Source: Planctomycetota bacterium (GTDB lineage: Bacteria > Planctomycetota > MHYJ01 > WSZJ01 > JACPWG01). Taken from it: a stretch of 64,000 bases of DNA. The notes beneath the pieces were generated by a model that saw only the letters and a program-made list of their open reading frames with translations, was not told the DNA's origin and ran no database searches. Shown here piece by piece: positions 26,908-36,488 of the stretch. The translations under genes and the position numbers were made by a program. Every line of letters starts with the position of its first letter. Positions within the stretch are counted from its first letter, which is position 1. Location of the stretch: contig JACPWG010000103.1 in NCBI GenBank assembly GCA_016197205.1, positions 1 to 64,000 of the forward strand. Reading direction: 5' to 3'.

Positions 26908-28053
26908 ATGAGGTTGGCCATGCGCACACTTCGAAACCGGGTGGTGGCGGCCGCCCTCCTCGCCGCGCTGCTCGTGGGCCCGCCCCTCCGCGGCGAAGAC
27001 CCGCCGCCGGGCGACCTCGCCGCCCGAACGCGACGCGGGCTCGAGCGCGGCCGCATGTGGGTCCTCGGGCGGCAACGCCCCGACGGCACGTTTCCGAATG
27101 CCTACGACGGCACGCCCGGCAGCCACGCCCTCGTGCTCTGGACGCTCCTCGCCGGCGGCATCTCCACGGAGGATCCGTCGGTCAAGCGCGGCCTTGCCTA
27201 CCTCCGCGAGAACGCCGATCCAGAGCTGCGGCCCACGCCCTACGGCAACTACACCGCCGCCCTCGCGCTCGCCGCCCTGTACGCCTATTACGATCGGCGC
27301 GTCGAGCACGGGGCCTCGCTCGCGCCCGCCGCGGCGCCCAGCGCCGGCCCCTCCCACGCACTTTCACCCTCCCCGCCCCCGACCGTCCCGATCGCCGCAG
27401 CCGAGACCCGGCGCGCAGCGCTTCTCGCGCTCGTCTCGCCGGAGGACCGCGAGCTGGTCCGCCGCCTCGTCCGCTACGTCCGCTGCTGCGCCACGCCCGA
27501 ACGCTGGAAATATGCCGCGCTCGGAACGCTCTCCGCCCGGCTCCGCGAGGCCCCGCTCCCCTTCGCCGCCGTGCCCATCCCGGTTCGCCTCGAAGCAACC
27601 GCCCTGCCGGCGCGCAATCGGCCCCAGGCCTGGCTCGGCGACAACTCCAACGCCCAGTATGGCTGGATGGGGCTTCGCGCCGGCAGCCTGCTCGGCGTCT
27701 CCGTCGAGGACGACGCGTTCGTGCGCGCCGAGGTCGAACGACTCGCGCGCACGCGCCGCTCCGGGTCCGGCGGCGTTCTCCGCCTCGAACGCGCGGGCGA
27801 AGACGGCTTCCCGGGCCTCTGGCCCGGCCCGGAGATCCGGGAGAATGTCCTCGAGGGCGGCTGGGCGTACGCAGACGGGGAACAGCTCCCCACCATGACC
27901 ACGGGCGGCGTAGCCTCGCTGCTCTACGCGTGGCAGGAGGCCGAGGAGCGGGGACTCATGACGCCTGCCCTTCGCCTCGAGGCGCGCGCGGCGGCGCTGG
28001 GCGGAATCGCCTGGCTCTTCGGGGCGACCAAGCCCAAAATCGACGAAGGCTGA
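26908..28053 (+). CDS. Secreted alpha-toroid (prenyltransferase/squalene-cyclase-like) protein, 5' part
   Basis: Start ATG 26908 or 26920 (MRLAMRTLRNRVV) precedes a signal peptide ending near LRGED. The 381 residues contain repeated toroid hairpins with the QxxDGxW-like signature (GRQRPDGTFPNAYDGTPGS, TYGNYTAALALAAL-type helices, NNSNAQYGWMG-like GDNSNAQYGWMGL). Homologues are exported alpha-alpha toroid proteins of unknown function. Translation stops at an in-frame TGA (28051-28053), yet the same frame downstream continues toroid-type sequence for 100 codons. The gene is therefore probably interrupted, or the stop is a sequence error. Repeats R2 and R1 lie immediately upstream. Confidence 0.75.
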   Translation: MRLAMRTLRNRVVAAALLAALLVGPPLRGEDPPPGDLAARTRRGLERGRMWVLGRQRPDGTFPNAYDGTPGSHALVLWTLLAGGISTEDPSVKRGLAYLRENADPELRPTPYGNYTAALALAALYAYYDRRVEHGASLAPAAAPSAGPSHALSPSPPPTVPIAAAETRRAALLALVSPEDRELVRRLVRYVRCCATPERWKYAALGTLSARLREAPLPFAAVPIPVRLEATALPARNRPQAWLGDNSNAQYGWMGLRAGSLLGVSVEDDAFVRAEVERLARTRRSGSGGVLRLERAGEDGFPGLWPGPEIRENVLEGGWAYADGEQLPTMTTGGVASLLYAWQEAEERGLMTPALRLEARAAALGGIAWLFGATKPKIDEG

Positions 28054-28374
28054 CTTCCCACGTGCCGCGGCGGCGTGGCCGCCCCCGCCCGGGCCCGCGA
28101 CTTCGGACTCGGTCCGGTCCCGTATCACAACTTCGGCGCCGCGCGCATGCTCGTCCTCGCGGGCGTGCGTCGGGCCTACGGCTCGGACTGGTTTCGCGAA
28201 GGCGCCGCCGCCGTGCTTGCCGCGCAGCAGGAGGACGGCTCCTGGTATGCCGGCGCCGCCGCGGAGGCCGACGTCCTCGAAACCTGCTGGCAGCTCCTCT
28301 TCCTCGCCCGCTCCGTCGTCCCCCTCCTCCCCACGACCTCCGGCGAGCCGCCCGCCCCCGCCCCTTTTCGCTGA
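28054..28374 (+). pseudogene. 3' remainder of the alpha-toroid gene after an in-frame TGA
   Basis: Same frame as 26908-28053. It reads FGLGPVPYHNFGAARM and then WFREGAAAVLAAQQEDGSWY and ETCWQLLFLARS, a final toroid repeat with the QxDGSW signature expected at the C-terminus of the upstream product. It has no good start of its own (a GTG at 28075 lacks a ribosome site). Either a nonsense mutation, an assembly error, or read-through. Confidence 0.65.
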
Positions 28375-28412
28375 GCCCGCTACGCCCGCCTTTCCCTCCC
28401 GCCCAGCCGCCG

Positions 28413-28958
28413 CTAGCCGCGCTTTCGCTCTCCGGTGCTTCGACGCACCGCGGCGTCAAACTGCTCGCCGCCGGACTCGATGTCGAGGAGGAGCGTGACG
28501 GACAGGATGTCGAACCCGTGGCTCCCGAAGAACGTGGTCGCGTCAGGGTTGGTACCCGAGGTCACGGCCTCGACCGCGCGCACCTTGCGCGAACGGAACC
28601 ACGCGACCGCATGTTGCAGCAGGTCCGTGCCGATCCGCGCCCGTCGGAGCCCGGGCTCCACGAACATGTTCTCGATCAGGCCGACCTCTTCCTTCGGGAA
28701 CATCGGGTTCCGCCCCAGGATGCTGGCCTGCAGGAAGCCGACGCGCTTCGTGCCGCGCTGGGCGAGCAGGATGCGGGCATCGGGGTCGTCGAGCTGCGTG
28801 AGCAGCCGCTGGCGGGCTAGCTCGGGCGCGTGGCGCGACAGTCGAAAGTGCACGTGGTTGGACATGAGGTCGCCGACGAGGAGTTTCCAACGCTGCTGGA
28901 TGTAGTCGAGGTCCCGCAGCGTGGCCCTGCGGATCCGGGTCGAAGGGGATGCGGCCAT
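28413..28958 (-). CDS. GNAT-family N-acetyltransferase
   Basis: ATG 28958 (MAASPSTRIRRATLRDLDYI) has AAAGGA upstream and begins the first GNAT strand; 181 residues. The acetyl-CoA loop is VEPGLRRARIGTDLL (variant of R/Q-x-x-G-x-G/A), preceded by GLIENMFV and followed by a long helix and the FFGSHGFDI strand typical of motif B. It transfers an acetyl group from acetyl-CoA to an unknown amine. Convergent with the alpha-toroid gene; no operon partner. Confidence 0.85.
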   Translation of the reverse strand: MAASPSTRIRRATLRDLDYIQQRWKLLVGDLMSNHVHFRLSRHAPELARQRLLTQLDDPDARILLAQRGTKRVGFLQASILGRNPMFPKEEVGLIENMFVEPGLRRARIGTDLLQHAVAWFRSRKVRAVEAVTSGTNPDATTFFGSHGFDILSVTLLLDIESGGEQFDAAVRRSTGERKRG

Positions 28959-29355
28959 GACGGAAGGGTCCTTTCGCTTTGCACGGTCCACCGCGCCGGG
29001 TAACGGCACGCCGGTGGCGCGGCGCTGCTCCGCGGTCTGCGCCGCCGCTACGACGGGGGGATCGCCGCCGCACGCACGCAAGACGCCGAAAGCGCTCGAA
29101 CGGTCTGCGGCCAACCCGGTGTCTTCGGCGCGTTCGGTGACTCGTGCCTCTTGTTTGCGGCCATGGGCCCCACTCGGGGAACCGTCCCGCCTCCGCCCCG
29201 CCCCGCCCCGCCCTGGGTTGACGGCTCTCGCCGGGTGGGCTCGACTCGGGGACCGGCCTCTTGGGCGCGCGGATTCTATCGCGCCTCACGCGCAAGGGGC
29301 AAGGACAATCGACACGCTTCATCGGCGATGGGCGGAGCGCCCACGATCACGGGCC
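28959..29355. other. Intergenic region, no gene recognised
   Basis: About 400 bp of GC-rich DNA between the acetyltransferase start and the queF stop, both on the minus strand. Only short low-complexity frames occur (ccgccccgccccgcc at about 29200). No RNA gene or clear palindrome was recognised. Confidence 0.35.
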
Positions 29356-29712
29356 TCAGGGACTCGGGTGCGTGACCGTAACGACCGTGTGGATCCCGCC
29401 GCGGACGTTGAAATCCGCCTCGATCTTCATCCGTCGGGGCCGGATGGCGGCCACAAGGTCGTCCAGGATGCGATTGGTCACCGCTTCATGAAAGGCGCCG
29501 TCGTTTCGATAGGACCAGAGGTAGAGCTTGAGCGATTTCAACTCCACGCACAGACGATCCGGGACGTACTCCACCCGGAAGGTCGCGAAGTCCGGCTGCC
29601 CGGTCATGGGGCACAGACAGGTGAATTCCGGGCACTCCATCTGAATGGTGTAGTCCCGCCCTGGCTGCGGGTTCGGGAAGGTTTCGAGCTCGCGCTTCGG
29701 TTCGCTGGGCAT
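29356..29712 (-). CDS. queF: NADPH-dependent 7-cyano-7-deazaguanine (preQ0) reductase, short form
   Basis: 118 residues, the length of the unimodular QueF type. It reduces preQ0 to preQ1 with NADPH in queuosine biosynthesis in the cytoplasm. The catalytic cysteine lies in FTCLCPMTGQPDFATF (C34, with D41 as the conserved acid). The QueF signature is in ELKSLKLYLWSYRNDGAFHE, and the C-terminal RGGIHTVV strand is present. No other queuosine gene (queC, queD, queE, tgt) and no preQ1 riboswitch was recognised around it, so it stands alone here. Confidence 0.95.
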   Translation of the reverse strand: MPSEPKRELETFPNPQPGRDYTIQMECPEFTCLCPMTGQPDFATFRVEYVPDRLCVELKSLKLYLWSYRNDGAFHEAVTNRILDDLVAAIRPRRMKIEADFNVRGGIHTVVTVTHPSP

Positions 29713-29792
29713 GAACGATCCTCAAGGGCCTGGTGAGACGCGGAACCGGGGAGGGGGGGCCGGGAACGGTCGGCGAAGGAACGGGACGCGGG

Positions 29793-30506
29793 TCACGTCT
29801 GGCCACCCGCCCCGCCCGCCACCGTGCTCTTGAGTCGCTCGATCTCGGCGCGCCTCTGCTCGATGCGCGCCTGGAAGCGCCGGTCGACCATGGCTTTTCT
29901 CATTTCGTGCCGTGTCCGCTCCCGCTCCCGGTGGCGCGCGAGGTCGAGTCGGAGCTTCGCGCGCAGCTCCCTGCGCTGGTGGAGCGACCAAACCGTCCCG
30001 ATGAGGAGCAGCGAACCGAGGATGGTCATGATGAAGGGGTAGCGCGTGAGGGGGCTGTGGAAGACCTTGTCGAGTTCGAAGGGATAGGCGTCGTAGAGCG
30101 CGAGGCTGCCGCCGGCGAAACAGAAGAGGGTAAGTCCCAGCGCGATCAGGTCAGCCGGCCGGGTCAGCTCCTCGACGCCTGCTCCCTCAAGGCTGCTGAT
30201 CTGGTCGAAGAGCGTCCCCTCCTCCTCCAGGTCCAGCCGGATGTCCTCCAGCGCGTCGCGGTACTGGTCCTCCATCTCCTTGCACTCCTGCTCCGCGCGC
30301 TGGAGCGCCTTTTCCGGCCGATCGTCCAGCCGCCCACCGGTGGTCTTGAGCAGCGGACCCGACTCCCGTTTCGGCAGCGGGGTCTGCCCCTGCCATTCCA
30401 ACTTGTATTGAGAGCCGCAGTACACGCAGAAGAACTTGTCGAGATCGCGGGGTACTTCGACAAGACCGGAGCAGGCGTTGCAGTTGAAGAAGAGCGTCTT
30501 GGACAT
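29793..30506 (-). CDS. Zinc-ribbon, coiled-coil, two-helix membrane protein of unknown function
   Basis: 237 residues. An N-terminal ribbon (C9, C12, C27, C30: FNCNAC...CVYCGSQ) is followed by a Glu/Arg-rich coiled coil (about 62-105). Two transmembrane helices follow (about 115-135 and 152-172), then a second strongly charged coiled coil (about 175-228, rich in RRE/RER). The type recurs in this window: an N-terminal CxxC ribbon in front of a membrane or kinase module. No enzyme motif. It lies 80 bp upstream of queF on the same strand and could share a transcript. Confidence 0.75.
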   Translation of the reverse strand: MSKTLFFNCNACSGLVEVPRDLDKFFCVYCGSQYKLEWQGQTPLPKRESGPLLKTTGGRLDDRPEKALQRAEQECKEMEDQYRDALEDIRLDLEEEGTLFDQISSLEGAGVEELTRPADLIALGLTLFCFAGGSLALYDAYPFELDKVFHSPLTRYPFIMTILGSLLLIGTVWSLHQRRELRAKLRLDLARHRERERTRHEMRKAMVDRRFQARIEQRRAEIERLKSTVAGGAGGQT

Positions 30507-31419
30507 GCCGCCTCCCGAGGAGTCGAAGGGTTGCCAGCCTCTCCGGAGGATTCTAGCCGACCGAACCGTCCCGGGTCAACCCCAAAGCCATGGTTCGTGT
30601 CCTCGAAGCGGTCTTCGTGAGCTTTCCTCCGGAACTTTTGTGAATCCGACGGGTTGGATAGTTGTGCCGCTGAACGGGGGCACCCACGCGAATGCGTAAG
30701 GCCTCCGGCTCCACGGCCACCCTCCCCTTCGGAGCGGAGAGCGTTGGGGTGAGGGGCGCCACGGGCGTCGCGCCCGTGTCAGACTCTCGTCGTGGCCACC
30801 CGCGGTAGACTCTTATCGCGAGGTTCTGTTCAGTTGCGGAAAGGAAATTTCGGGGCCAGTCCGGAAAGCCTTGTGGCACAAGGGTTGGAGGCATGACGCG
30901 GTGTGACGTCGGTTTTCTTGGTGGCAAATCTGCAGCGTTGGGTCGCTATCGTTCGACTTCTTGAAAGCTGGTCGCGATTTCGGAAGCCGTGCACTCCGCC
31001 CACGGAGGGACGAGCCACCAAACTCGCCGAAGACACCGAACGGCCCGTCGAAAACTTCGGTGTCTTCAGCGTCTTCGGTGGCTAAACCTTCGCTTTAGGG
31101 TTTCGGGCGCGAGCCTGATTTGGGATTTGGGATTTGGGATTTTCCAGCGCGGCGCTGTCGACGTCGCCGCGTCTGGTTGCGGCTCCGCCGCCTTAGGGCG
31201 AGCGCGCGCAACAGCCTGCCCGCCGGAGCGCCGAGGCGCGAAGGGGTGCGGCGGTCGGGCGCAATTGCCGGGCAAATCGGCTGCCCAATGCAGCCGGGCG
31301 GTACTGTGGCGTGGCATCCGTGCCTGACATTTTTTGCGGGTAGGCGCGCAAGGCGTCCGGGCAGTCCGGCGGCGGTCGGCGGCTCCGGGCGGTTTGCGGG
31401 CCCATCGAGGAGAAGCACC
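30507..31419. repeat. Repeat-rich intergenic region
   Basis: Over 900 bp with no convincing gene. A ccctcccc...ggggtgagggg hairpin is at about 30720-30766. A gccgaagacaccgaa/ttcggtgtcttc inverted repeat is at about 31028-31082, and tandem gatttggg units are at about 31117-31142. Short frames here translate repeats and are not supported as genes. The promoter of the EF-hand gene must lie near its right end. Confidence 0.6.
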
Positions 31420-32379
31420 GTGGAACGATCCAAGGGACGGCTGGGAGTCGTGCTGGGGCTATTCGCATCGGTAGCGTTCTCCGCGGGCGTGTCGTTCGCG
31501 CAGGACGACGGGGCAGGCGGTGCGCCGGCTCAGCCCCCAAAGGGGGAGCCGCCGAAGGCCGGGAAGCCTCCGGCCCCGCCGGACCTGGACGGCTACCCAG
31601 AGGGGCTGGTGCGGGAAATCGCGGAGCTGCTGCGCAGCCTGCGAGGGGAAGGGCGGCCGGGCGGGCAGGGGGGTGGCCCCGGCGGCGGCATGGACCCCGG
31701 TCGGAAGGAGGAGCTGCTCAAGCGTTTCGACAAGAACGGCGACGGCCAGCTTGATGATGAAGAGCGCGCGGAAGCGCGGAAGGCCCAAGCCGGCGAGCGC
31801 GGTAAGAAGGGTGGCGGTGGGGGGGCAGGCGGTCGCGGTCGCGGGCCTGAAGACGGTGGCGACGGCGGGGGTGCGGTCGGCGGAGCGGGCGCACAGGGAC
31901 CCGACGACGGCCAGGGCGGCAAGGATGCCGGCGCGGCTGCGGGAGGCGGCGGGGGAGGTGCGGGCGCGGGCGGCAGCGGCGATGCCGGGATGGACCCGGG
32001 GCGCCGGGCGGAAATGGTGAAGAAGTTCGACAAGGACGGCGATGGGAAGTTGAACGACGAGGAACGCGCCGAGGCGATGAAGGCCATGCGCGCGCAGCGC
32101 GAGAAGACGGGGAAGGGCGGGGAGAATCGAGGCCGGATGGAGGGCCTTCTCCGAAAGGCCCTCGAATTGATCAAGAAGCATGACGTGGATGGCGACAAGC
32201 AACTGAGCGCGGAGGAGAAGGCTGCCCTCGTGGCGGACGTGAAGGCTCACCCTGCGGGCGGCAAGGGGCCCCGGGAGGGGAAGGGCAAGGGGCCCGGGGA
32301 CGCCAAGCCCCCGGCCGGCGGCGGCGGGGACGCCGGGGCCGGCGGTGATGCCGGTGGGGGAGGAGAGGGCGGAAAGTAG
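31420..32379 (+). CDS. Secreted EF-hand protein with glycine-rich linkers
   Basis: GTG 31420 follows GAGGAGA at a proper distance and starts a signal peptide (MERSKGRLGVVLGLFASV..., cleavage near SFAQD). The 319 residues hold three EF-hand calcium loops: DKNGDGQLDDEE from D104, DKDGDGKLNDEE from D204, and DVDGDKQLSAEE from D255. Each is separated by long Gly/Ala/Asp-rich disordered linkers. The first two hands are preceded by the same GMDPGRR/K-E segment, so one unit was duplicated. Such proteins are calcium-binding envelope or matrix proteins in planctomycete-like genomes; the partner is unknown. No neighbouring gene is close enough for an operon. Confidence 0.82.
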   Translation: MERSKGRLGVVLGLFASVAFSAGVSFAQDDGAGGAPAQPPKGEPPKAGKPPAPPDLDGYPEGLVREIAELLRSLRGEGRPGGQGGGPGGGMDPGRKEELLKRFDKNGDGQLDDEERAEARKAQAGERGKKGGGGGAGGRGRGPEDGGDGGGAVGGAGAQGPDDGQGGKDAGAAAGGGGGGAGAGGSGDAGMDPGRRAEMVKKFDKDGDGKLNDEERAEAMKAMRAQREKTGKGGENRGRMEGLLRKALELIKKHDVDGDKQLSAEEKAALVADVKAHPAGGKGPREGKGKGPGDAKPPAGGGGDAGAGGDAGGGGEGGK

Positions 32380-32500
32380 CGTCCCCCCCCGAACAGCGGA
32401 AGGTTGCGGGCGCCCTGGAGAGGAGCGCCCGGCGCGGGCGACCCGCGCTTGACGGCAGCGAAGCAGCGGCTGGGGCTACGCGCGGGGGTCGCGCACGCCT

Positions 32501-32648
32501 AAGCGCCCGCGCAAGAATTACTCTACATTTCCGTGGATCGACCGATGCCTGGGGGCGCGGGCCTCGGGCCCGCGCAGCGCGGCCCAGAGGGCCGCGCCCC
32601 CAGGAGCCTCGAGGTCCGAATCTGCGCAGTTATTTTTGCGCGGGCGCT
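32501..32648. repeat. Dispersed MITE-like repeat R1, copy C
   Basis: Complete copy with both terminal inverted repeats (aagcgcccgcgcaa and ttgcgcgggcgct). It has the longer form of the central palindrome, as in copy B. Its right end runs directly into an R2 left arm. Confidence 0.88.
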
Positions 32649-33125
32649 AAGTACCGCTCCACGGAAGTCGGTGACCAATAGCCGAAGGCAAGTTTGGGCA
32701 TGGTTCAAACCGGGTGTACAAACTTCGCCCGCCCAAGGGGAGCAAACGGGGACAGGACCTGAATTCCGGAAAGGGCTTACGAGCAATCGAGGACGCTTCT
32801 GAAATTCAGGATCGTATCCCCCGTTTTGCGGCCGGTTTGAACCATCCATACCCATTTTTGGCCTGGTTCAAATCGGGCAGCGTGAGGGTAACACGGTTTC
32901 GTGTCTGGACGTAGGGGCGGGCCTTGTGCCCGCCCTGTTGGCGACACCGCGCAGTCCAACGGCTTGCGGCCAGTCGTGGGCGCCGACAAGGGGCGCCCCG
33001 ACGGCGGGTGGCCGGCGGCAGGCTGTACCCCACGTTTGAGCCATGCCCATTTTTTGACAGGATGACAAGATCAACAGGCTGTTCCGATGCCGTACCCCGT
33101 TGATCCCGTTATCCTGTCAGGAAGA
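32649..33125. repeat. R2 arm and further palindromic repeats
   Basis: 32649-32700 repeats the left arm of R2 (taccgctccacggaagtcgg). 32695-33055 contains inverted copies of ggttcaaaccggg and a ggttcaaatcggg variant (about 32703, 32833 and 32871). A gtaggggcgggcc hairpin is at 32911-32938. 33051-33125 is a gacaggat...atcctgtc hairpin (family R3) also found at 42307 and 48906. No gene is seen between 32380 and 33286. Confidence 0.65.
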
Positions 33126-33286
33126 GGGCGGTCGCAGTTGCTCTAGGAGAGTCGCCTGCGGGTAGGGCCGGCGAAGGTCCTCCGTGAGGGCTCCGTTTCT
33201 CCGGAAATGCGTGGTGGACGGCTACGGAGGGGCTGCCGCTCCCACCGCCGCCGGGCCCTGTCGGACGCGCACGCTCGGTCCGCGTT

Positions 33287-35740
33287 TCACTTGGTGCGTT
33301 TCAGTGCGAACACCACAAGCAGCTTGGAATCCGCGGTACGCGCGACGAGATACTTGCAGTCGGTCGTGAGATCGAGAGCGGCGTAACCCTTCGCAGTCCC
33401 ACGGAGGGCCTCGAGTTCCTTGCGCTGGTCGATCGACCAGACGCGCAGGGTCGAGTCCTCGCCCGTGGAGATCAGGCGGTCCTTCTCCGCGAACAGGACG
33501 GCGTTGACCCTCCCTTGGTGACCGACGAGGTGGGAGGGAGGCAGGGCGGACTCCAGGTCCCATACGCGGATGGAACGGTCCCAGCCCCCGGCGGCGACGA
33601 ATTGGCCGTCGCGGCTGAAGGCCGCGGCGAGAACGCCGCTTTGGAACACGGCGAATTCCTTGGTAACGCTGCGCTCTTTGCGGTCCCAGAGGACCAGCGT
33701 GCGATCCCAGCTCGCGACGGCGAGTCTCCGGCTCTGGGGGCCGAAGGTGAGCGCGGAGACGCGGTCTTTGCGCGCGGGCAGCACGCCCAAGAGCTTGCCG
33801 TTCGTGCGGTCCCATACGCGCACGACATGGTCCTCTCCCGCGACGGCGATCGCGACGCCGTCGGGCGAGAGTCGCGCCGCCTCGAGCGCGCCCTTGTGCA
33901 ACTTCGCGGCAGCCAACGCCTCCTTGGGTTTCGCGATCCACCAGGAGCGGGCGAACGCATCCTCCCCGACCGTTACGAGAGCGGACCCGTCCGGCGAAAA
34001 GGCGACAAAGCGGACCGGACCGACGTGGGCGTCGATCCGGGCCACGCGTTCCCACGTGGCGGTTTCCCAGACCCAGACGAAACCGTCTTCGCCCCCCGCG
34101 GCGAGCTGCTTGCCGTCCTGCGAGAAGACCACGCACCCGAGCGGCTGCGTGACCTTGAGGGTCGCCGTGAGCGTCCCGCCCGGCACCGCGTACACCTCGA
34201 CCTCCGGTCGGTCCGCAATGACGGCGGCGGCCGGCGCCTCTCGATTCAGTGCGAACGTCGAGATGGGGGAGGAGAAGCGCAGCTCCTTGCACAGGAGGGA
34301 AGAGCGCATCACTCCCGAGTCATTGGGCCGGTCCCGCTGCGAGGTGGACGACTCGGATCCGGGCCCGCTGTCGGTGGGAGTGGGGGGATTCGAGCCGCCG
34401 GGGGATGGCTGCTTGGGCGCGCGGGTGGAATCCAGCAGCTTTTTTCTGCGGCAGAAGGCGACCTTTTCTTCCAGTCCTTTGCGCTCCTCCGGAGGAGCGA
34501 TCGCGAGGCAGGCGGCGTAGATCTCCACGGCCTTCCCCCAGTCGCGCGACTCCTCGAAGGCTCGGGCCTTCGCAAGCGAGACCTGGATCTTCGCCCTTGC
34601 CTGGATGCCGTCGATCCTGGCGTCCGGCCCCGGCGCCTGGGTCTGGACCTTTTCGGCCGCCGCCAGCAACTCTTCCCACCGCCCCGCGGCCTCCAGCGTC
34701 GCGGCCTGGCGCAGAAACGACTCGCGGATCAAGGCGGGCCCGCTCGTCGGCGCGGCGACCACGAGCGGCGGCTCGACGCGCATCACCGTGAGCGCGGGCT
34801 GCGTCGCGATTTGCCGGAGAATCGTCGCCAGCTCGCCCGGATTCGCATAGCGAAGGTCCGGGTCGGTCCTGAGCGCCCGCTCGATCACGGCGTCCACGCG
34901 GGAGTCAAGGCCCGGGACCTTGCTGCTCGCCGGATCGAAGCTCCCCAATGGAAGTTGCCCCGTGAGCATCTCGTACAGCATCACGCCCAGCGCGTAGATG
35001 TCCGCGCGGCCGTCGACGCTCCGGGCGTCGAACTGCTGCTCGGGCGCCATGTAGTGGTGCGTGCCCAGGCGCACGTGGGTCATGGTCAGCTCCGTCACCG
35101 GCGCGCCCTCCTTGCGCGCGAGGTGGGCGATCCCGAAGTCCGCCACCTTGACGTGCCCATCCTGGTCCACGAGCACGTTCGACGGCTTCATGTCCCGATG
35201 AATGACGCCCCGCCGGTGCGCGTAGTGCAAGGCCCCGCAGATGTCTCCCAGCAGGCGGAAGGTCTCCGCCGGCGAGAGCACCTTCTTGGCGATCATGCTC
35301 CGGAGCGTGCAGCCCTCCACCAGCTCCATGGCGAAGTAGTAGCAGCCCTGGTCGAAACCCTTGTCGTGGATCGTGATGATGTTGGGATGGCTCAGGCCCG
35401 CGAGGATGTCGGACTCCCTGGCGAACCGCTGCACGAACAGGGGCTCCTGCGCAAGCGAGCGGGCGAGGACCTTCAGCGCAACCTTGCGATTGAGGGAGAG
35501 CTGGGTCGCGTGGTAGACGTAGGCCATGCCCCCCGCGCTGAGCGGCGCGTCGATGCGGAAGCCGCCGAGGGATGTCCCGGGCTCCAGATGGAAGTGATTC
35601 GGGGAGGCCGGCTCCTCCTTGGGCAGGGAAGCGAAGGGGATGGGCACCGGGTCGCCGCAGGCCGGGCACGGAATGGAGTCGGACCCCGAGTCCGGAGGCG
35701 GTGTTACGGTAGTGTTGCAGCGCGGGCAGGCGAGATCCAT
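33287..35740 (-). CDS. Zinc-ribbon Ser/Thr kinase with WD40 propeller
   Basis: 817 residues. An N-terminal four-cysteine ribbon (CPRCN...CPACGD, about 5-33) precedes a full PknB-type kinase domain (about 60-320: PLSAGGMAYVYHA glycine loop, ALKVL lysine, VIHRDMKPSN, VADFGIA, GTHHYMAPEQ). A helical linker (about 350-440) and a Pro/Ser stretch lead to a C-terminal WD40 propeller of about seven blades (about 480-810; repeats such as LAAGGEDGFVWVWE and VASWDRTLVLWD). No transmembrane helix is evident, so it is probably cytoplasmic. The propeller is expected to recruit substrates. All catalytic residues are intact. Confidence 0.93.
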   Translation of the reverse strand: MDLACPRCNTTVTPPPDSGSDSIPCPACGDPVPIPFASLPKEEPASPNHFHLEPGTSLGGFRIDAPLSAGGMAYVYHATQLSLNRKVALKVLARSLAQEPLFVQRFARESDILAGLSHPNIITIHDKGFDQGCYYFAMELVEGCTLRSMIAKKVLSPAETFRLLGDICGALHYAHRRGVIHRDMKPSNVLVDQDGHVKVADFGIAHLARKEGAPVTELTMTHVRLGTHHYMAPEQQFDARSVDGRADIYALGVMLYEMLTGQLPLGSFDPASSKVPGLDSRVDAVIERALRTDPDLRYANPGELATILRQIATQPALTVMRVEPPLVVAAPTSGPALIRESFLRQAATLEAAGRWEELLAAAEKVQTQAPGPDARIDGIQARAKIQVSLAKARAFEESRDWGKAVEIYAACLAIAPPEERKGLEEKVAFCRRKKLLDSTRAPKQPSPGGSNPPTPTDSGPGSESSTSQRDRPNDSGVMRSSLLCKELRFSSPISTFALNREAPAAAVIADRPEVEVYAVPGGTLTATLKVTQPLGCVVFSQDGKQLAAGGEDGFVWVWETATWERVARIDAHVGPVRFVAFSPDGSALVTVGEDAFARSWWIAKPKEALAAAKLHKGALEAARLSPDGVAIAVAGEDHVVRVWDRTNGKLLGVLPARKDRVSALTFGPQSRRLAVASWDRTLVLWDRKERSVTKEFAVFQSGVLAAAFSRDGQFVAAGGWDRSIRVWDLESALPPSHLVGHQGRVNAVLFAEKDRLISTGEDSTLRVWSIDQRKELEALRGTAKGYAALDLTTDCKYLVARTADSKLLVVFALKRTK

Positions 35741-36024
35741 GTAGACGGCCCTGCTCCGGTGGGTCCCCGCAGGCGGCCATCAGCGGTCGAAACGACGCAT
35801 GCCCTTTTCGATACGCTGAACAGGCCGCATTATAGGACCCGATCACGCGCCGGGCAAGCGGAATCAGCGGGCCTGGCGGGGAGTCCTGCGTGGGGTCTGG
35901 GCCTGGCGCCCCCCCTGGCAATGGGAGCGGCGCTCGTGGACGGACCTCACCCACCGCGTCATCGCGGCCCCGACGCCTGGATGCGGGCACGGACCTGCGG
36001 AGGCAGAGGATCGTCCGAGGGGAC

Positions 36025-36333
36025 TCACTCCACCCACCGGCCCAGTTCCTCGTCCCATGCCTTGTGGACCTCGCCGCACCCCCCTTTCCCGAGCGGCGCG
36101 ACCAGGAGGAAGCGTCCCACGCGGTTCTTCGCCTCCGCCTTCGCCCGGACGACTTCCTCCGGAACGCCCTCCACCTTCGAGGTCAAGAGCGTAGGGACTT
36201 CGCCGAGCGTCGGCGGGGAAGGACGCGAGGAGCACTCGCGACACCCAATGGGGTGCGGGGAGTCGCGCTCCTCGACGGGCAGCTCCTTGCCGCACGCAAC
36301 GCAGCGGGGCCGCGACGACCGCTCGCTGGACAT
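36025..36333 (-). pseudogene. Truncated zinc-ribbon Ser/Thr kinase
   Basis: Starts MSSERSSRPRCVACGK with a cysteine ribbon, as in the other kinases. It enters a kinase domain (GRFLLVAPLGKGGCGEVHKA, DEELGRWVE) and stops right after the first strands, just where the intact paralogue at 8347-9690 reads DEELGRWVAVKLL. The catalytic lysine and everything after it are gone. The 285 bp to the next gene carry no kinase remnant I can recognise. A deletion or rearrangement product; a role as a small ribbon peptide is unlikely. Confidence 0.75.
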
Positions 36334-36488
36334 GACGCCGATTCCTTCGCGACCGTATCCGCACACGTCGTGACGCCGTTGCCGCGGACCTGGGCCGACA
36401 GGTCAGCCGCTTCCCTGTGGGAGGAACGACCCTCCACGCGCCCACGCTCCGGCTCGCGGGGCCCCTCCGCCGGGGTCCCACGTCCGCC

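Noticed and set aside
26908..28374. Selenocysteine at the in-frame TGA
   Set aside because: No SECIS-like element or Sec machinery recognised; a nonsense mutation or error is simpler.
30553..30927. Small minus-strand ORF in the gap before the EF-hand gene
   Set aside because: It translates known repeat phrases and has no domain or ribosome site.
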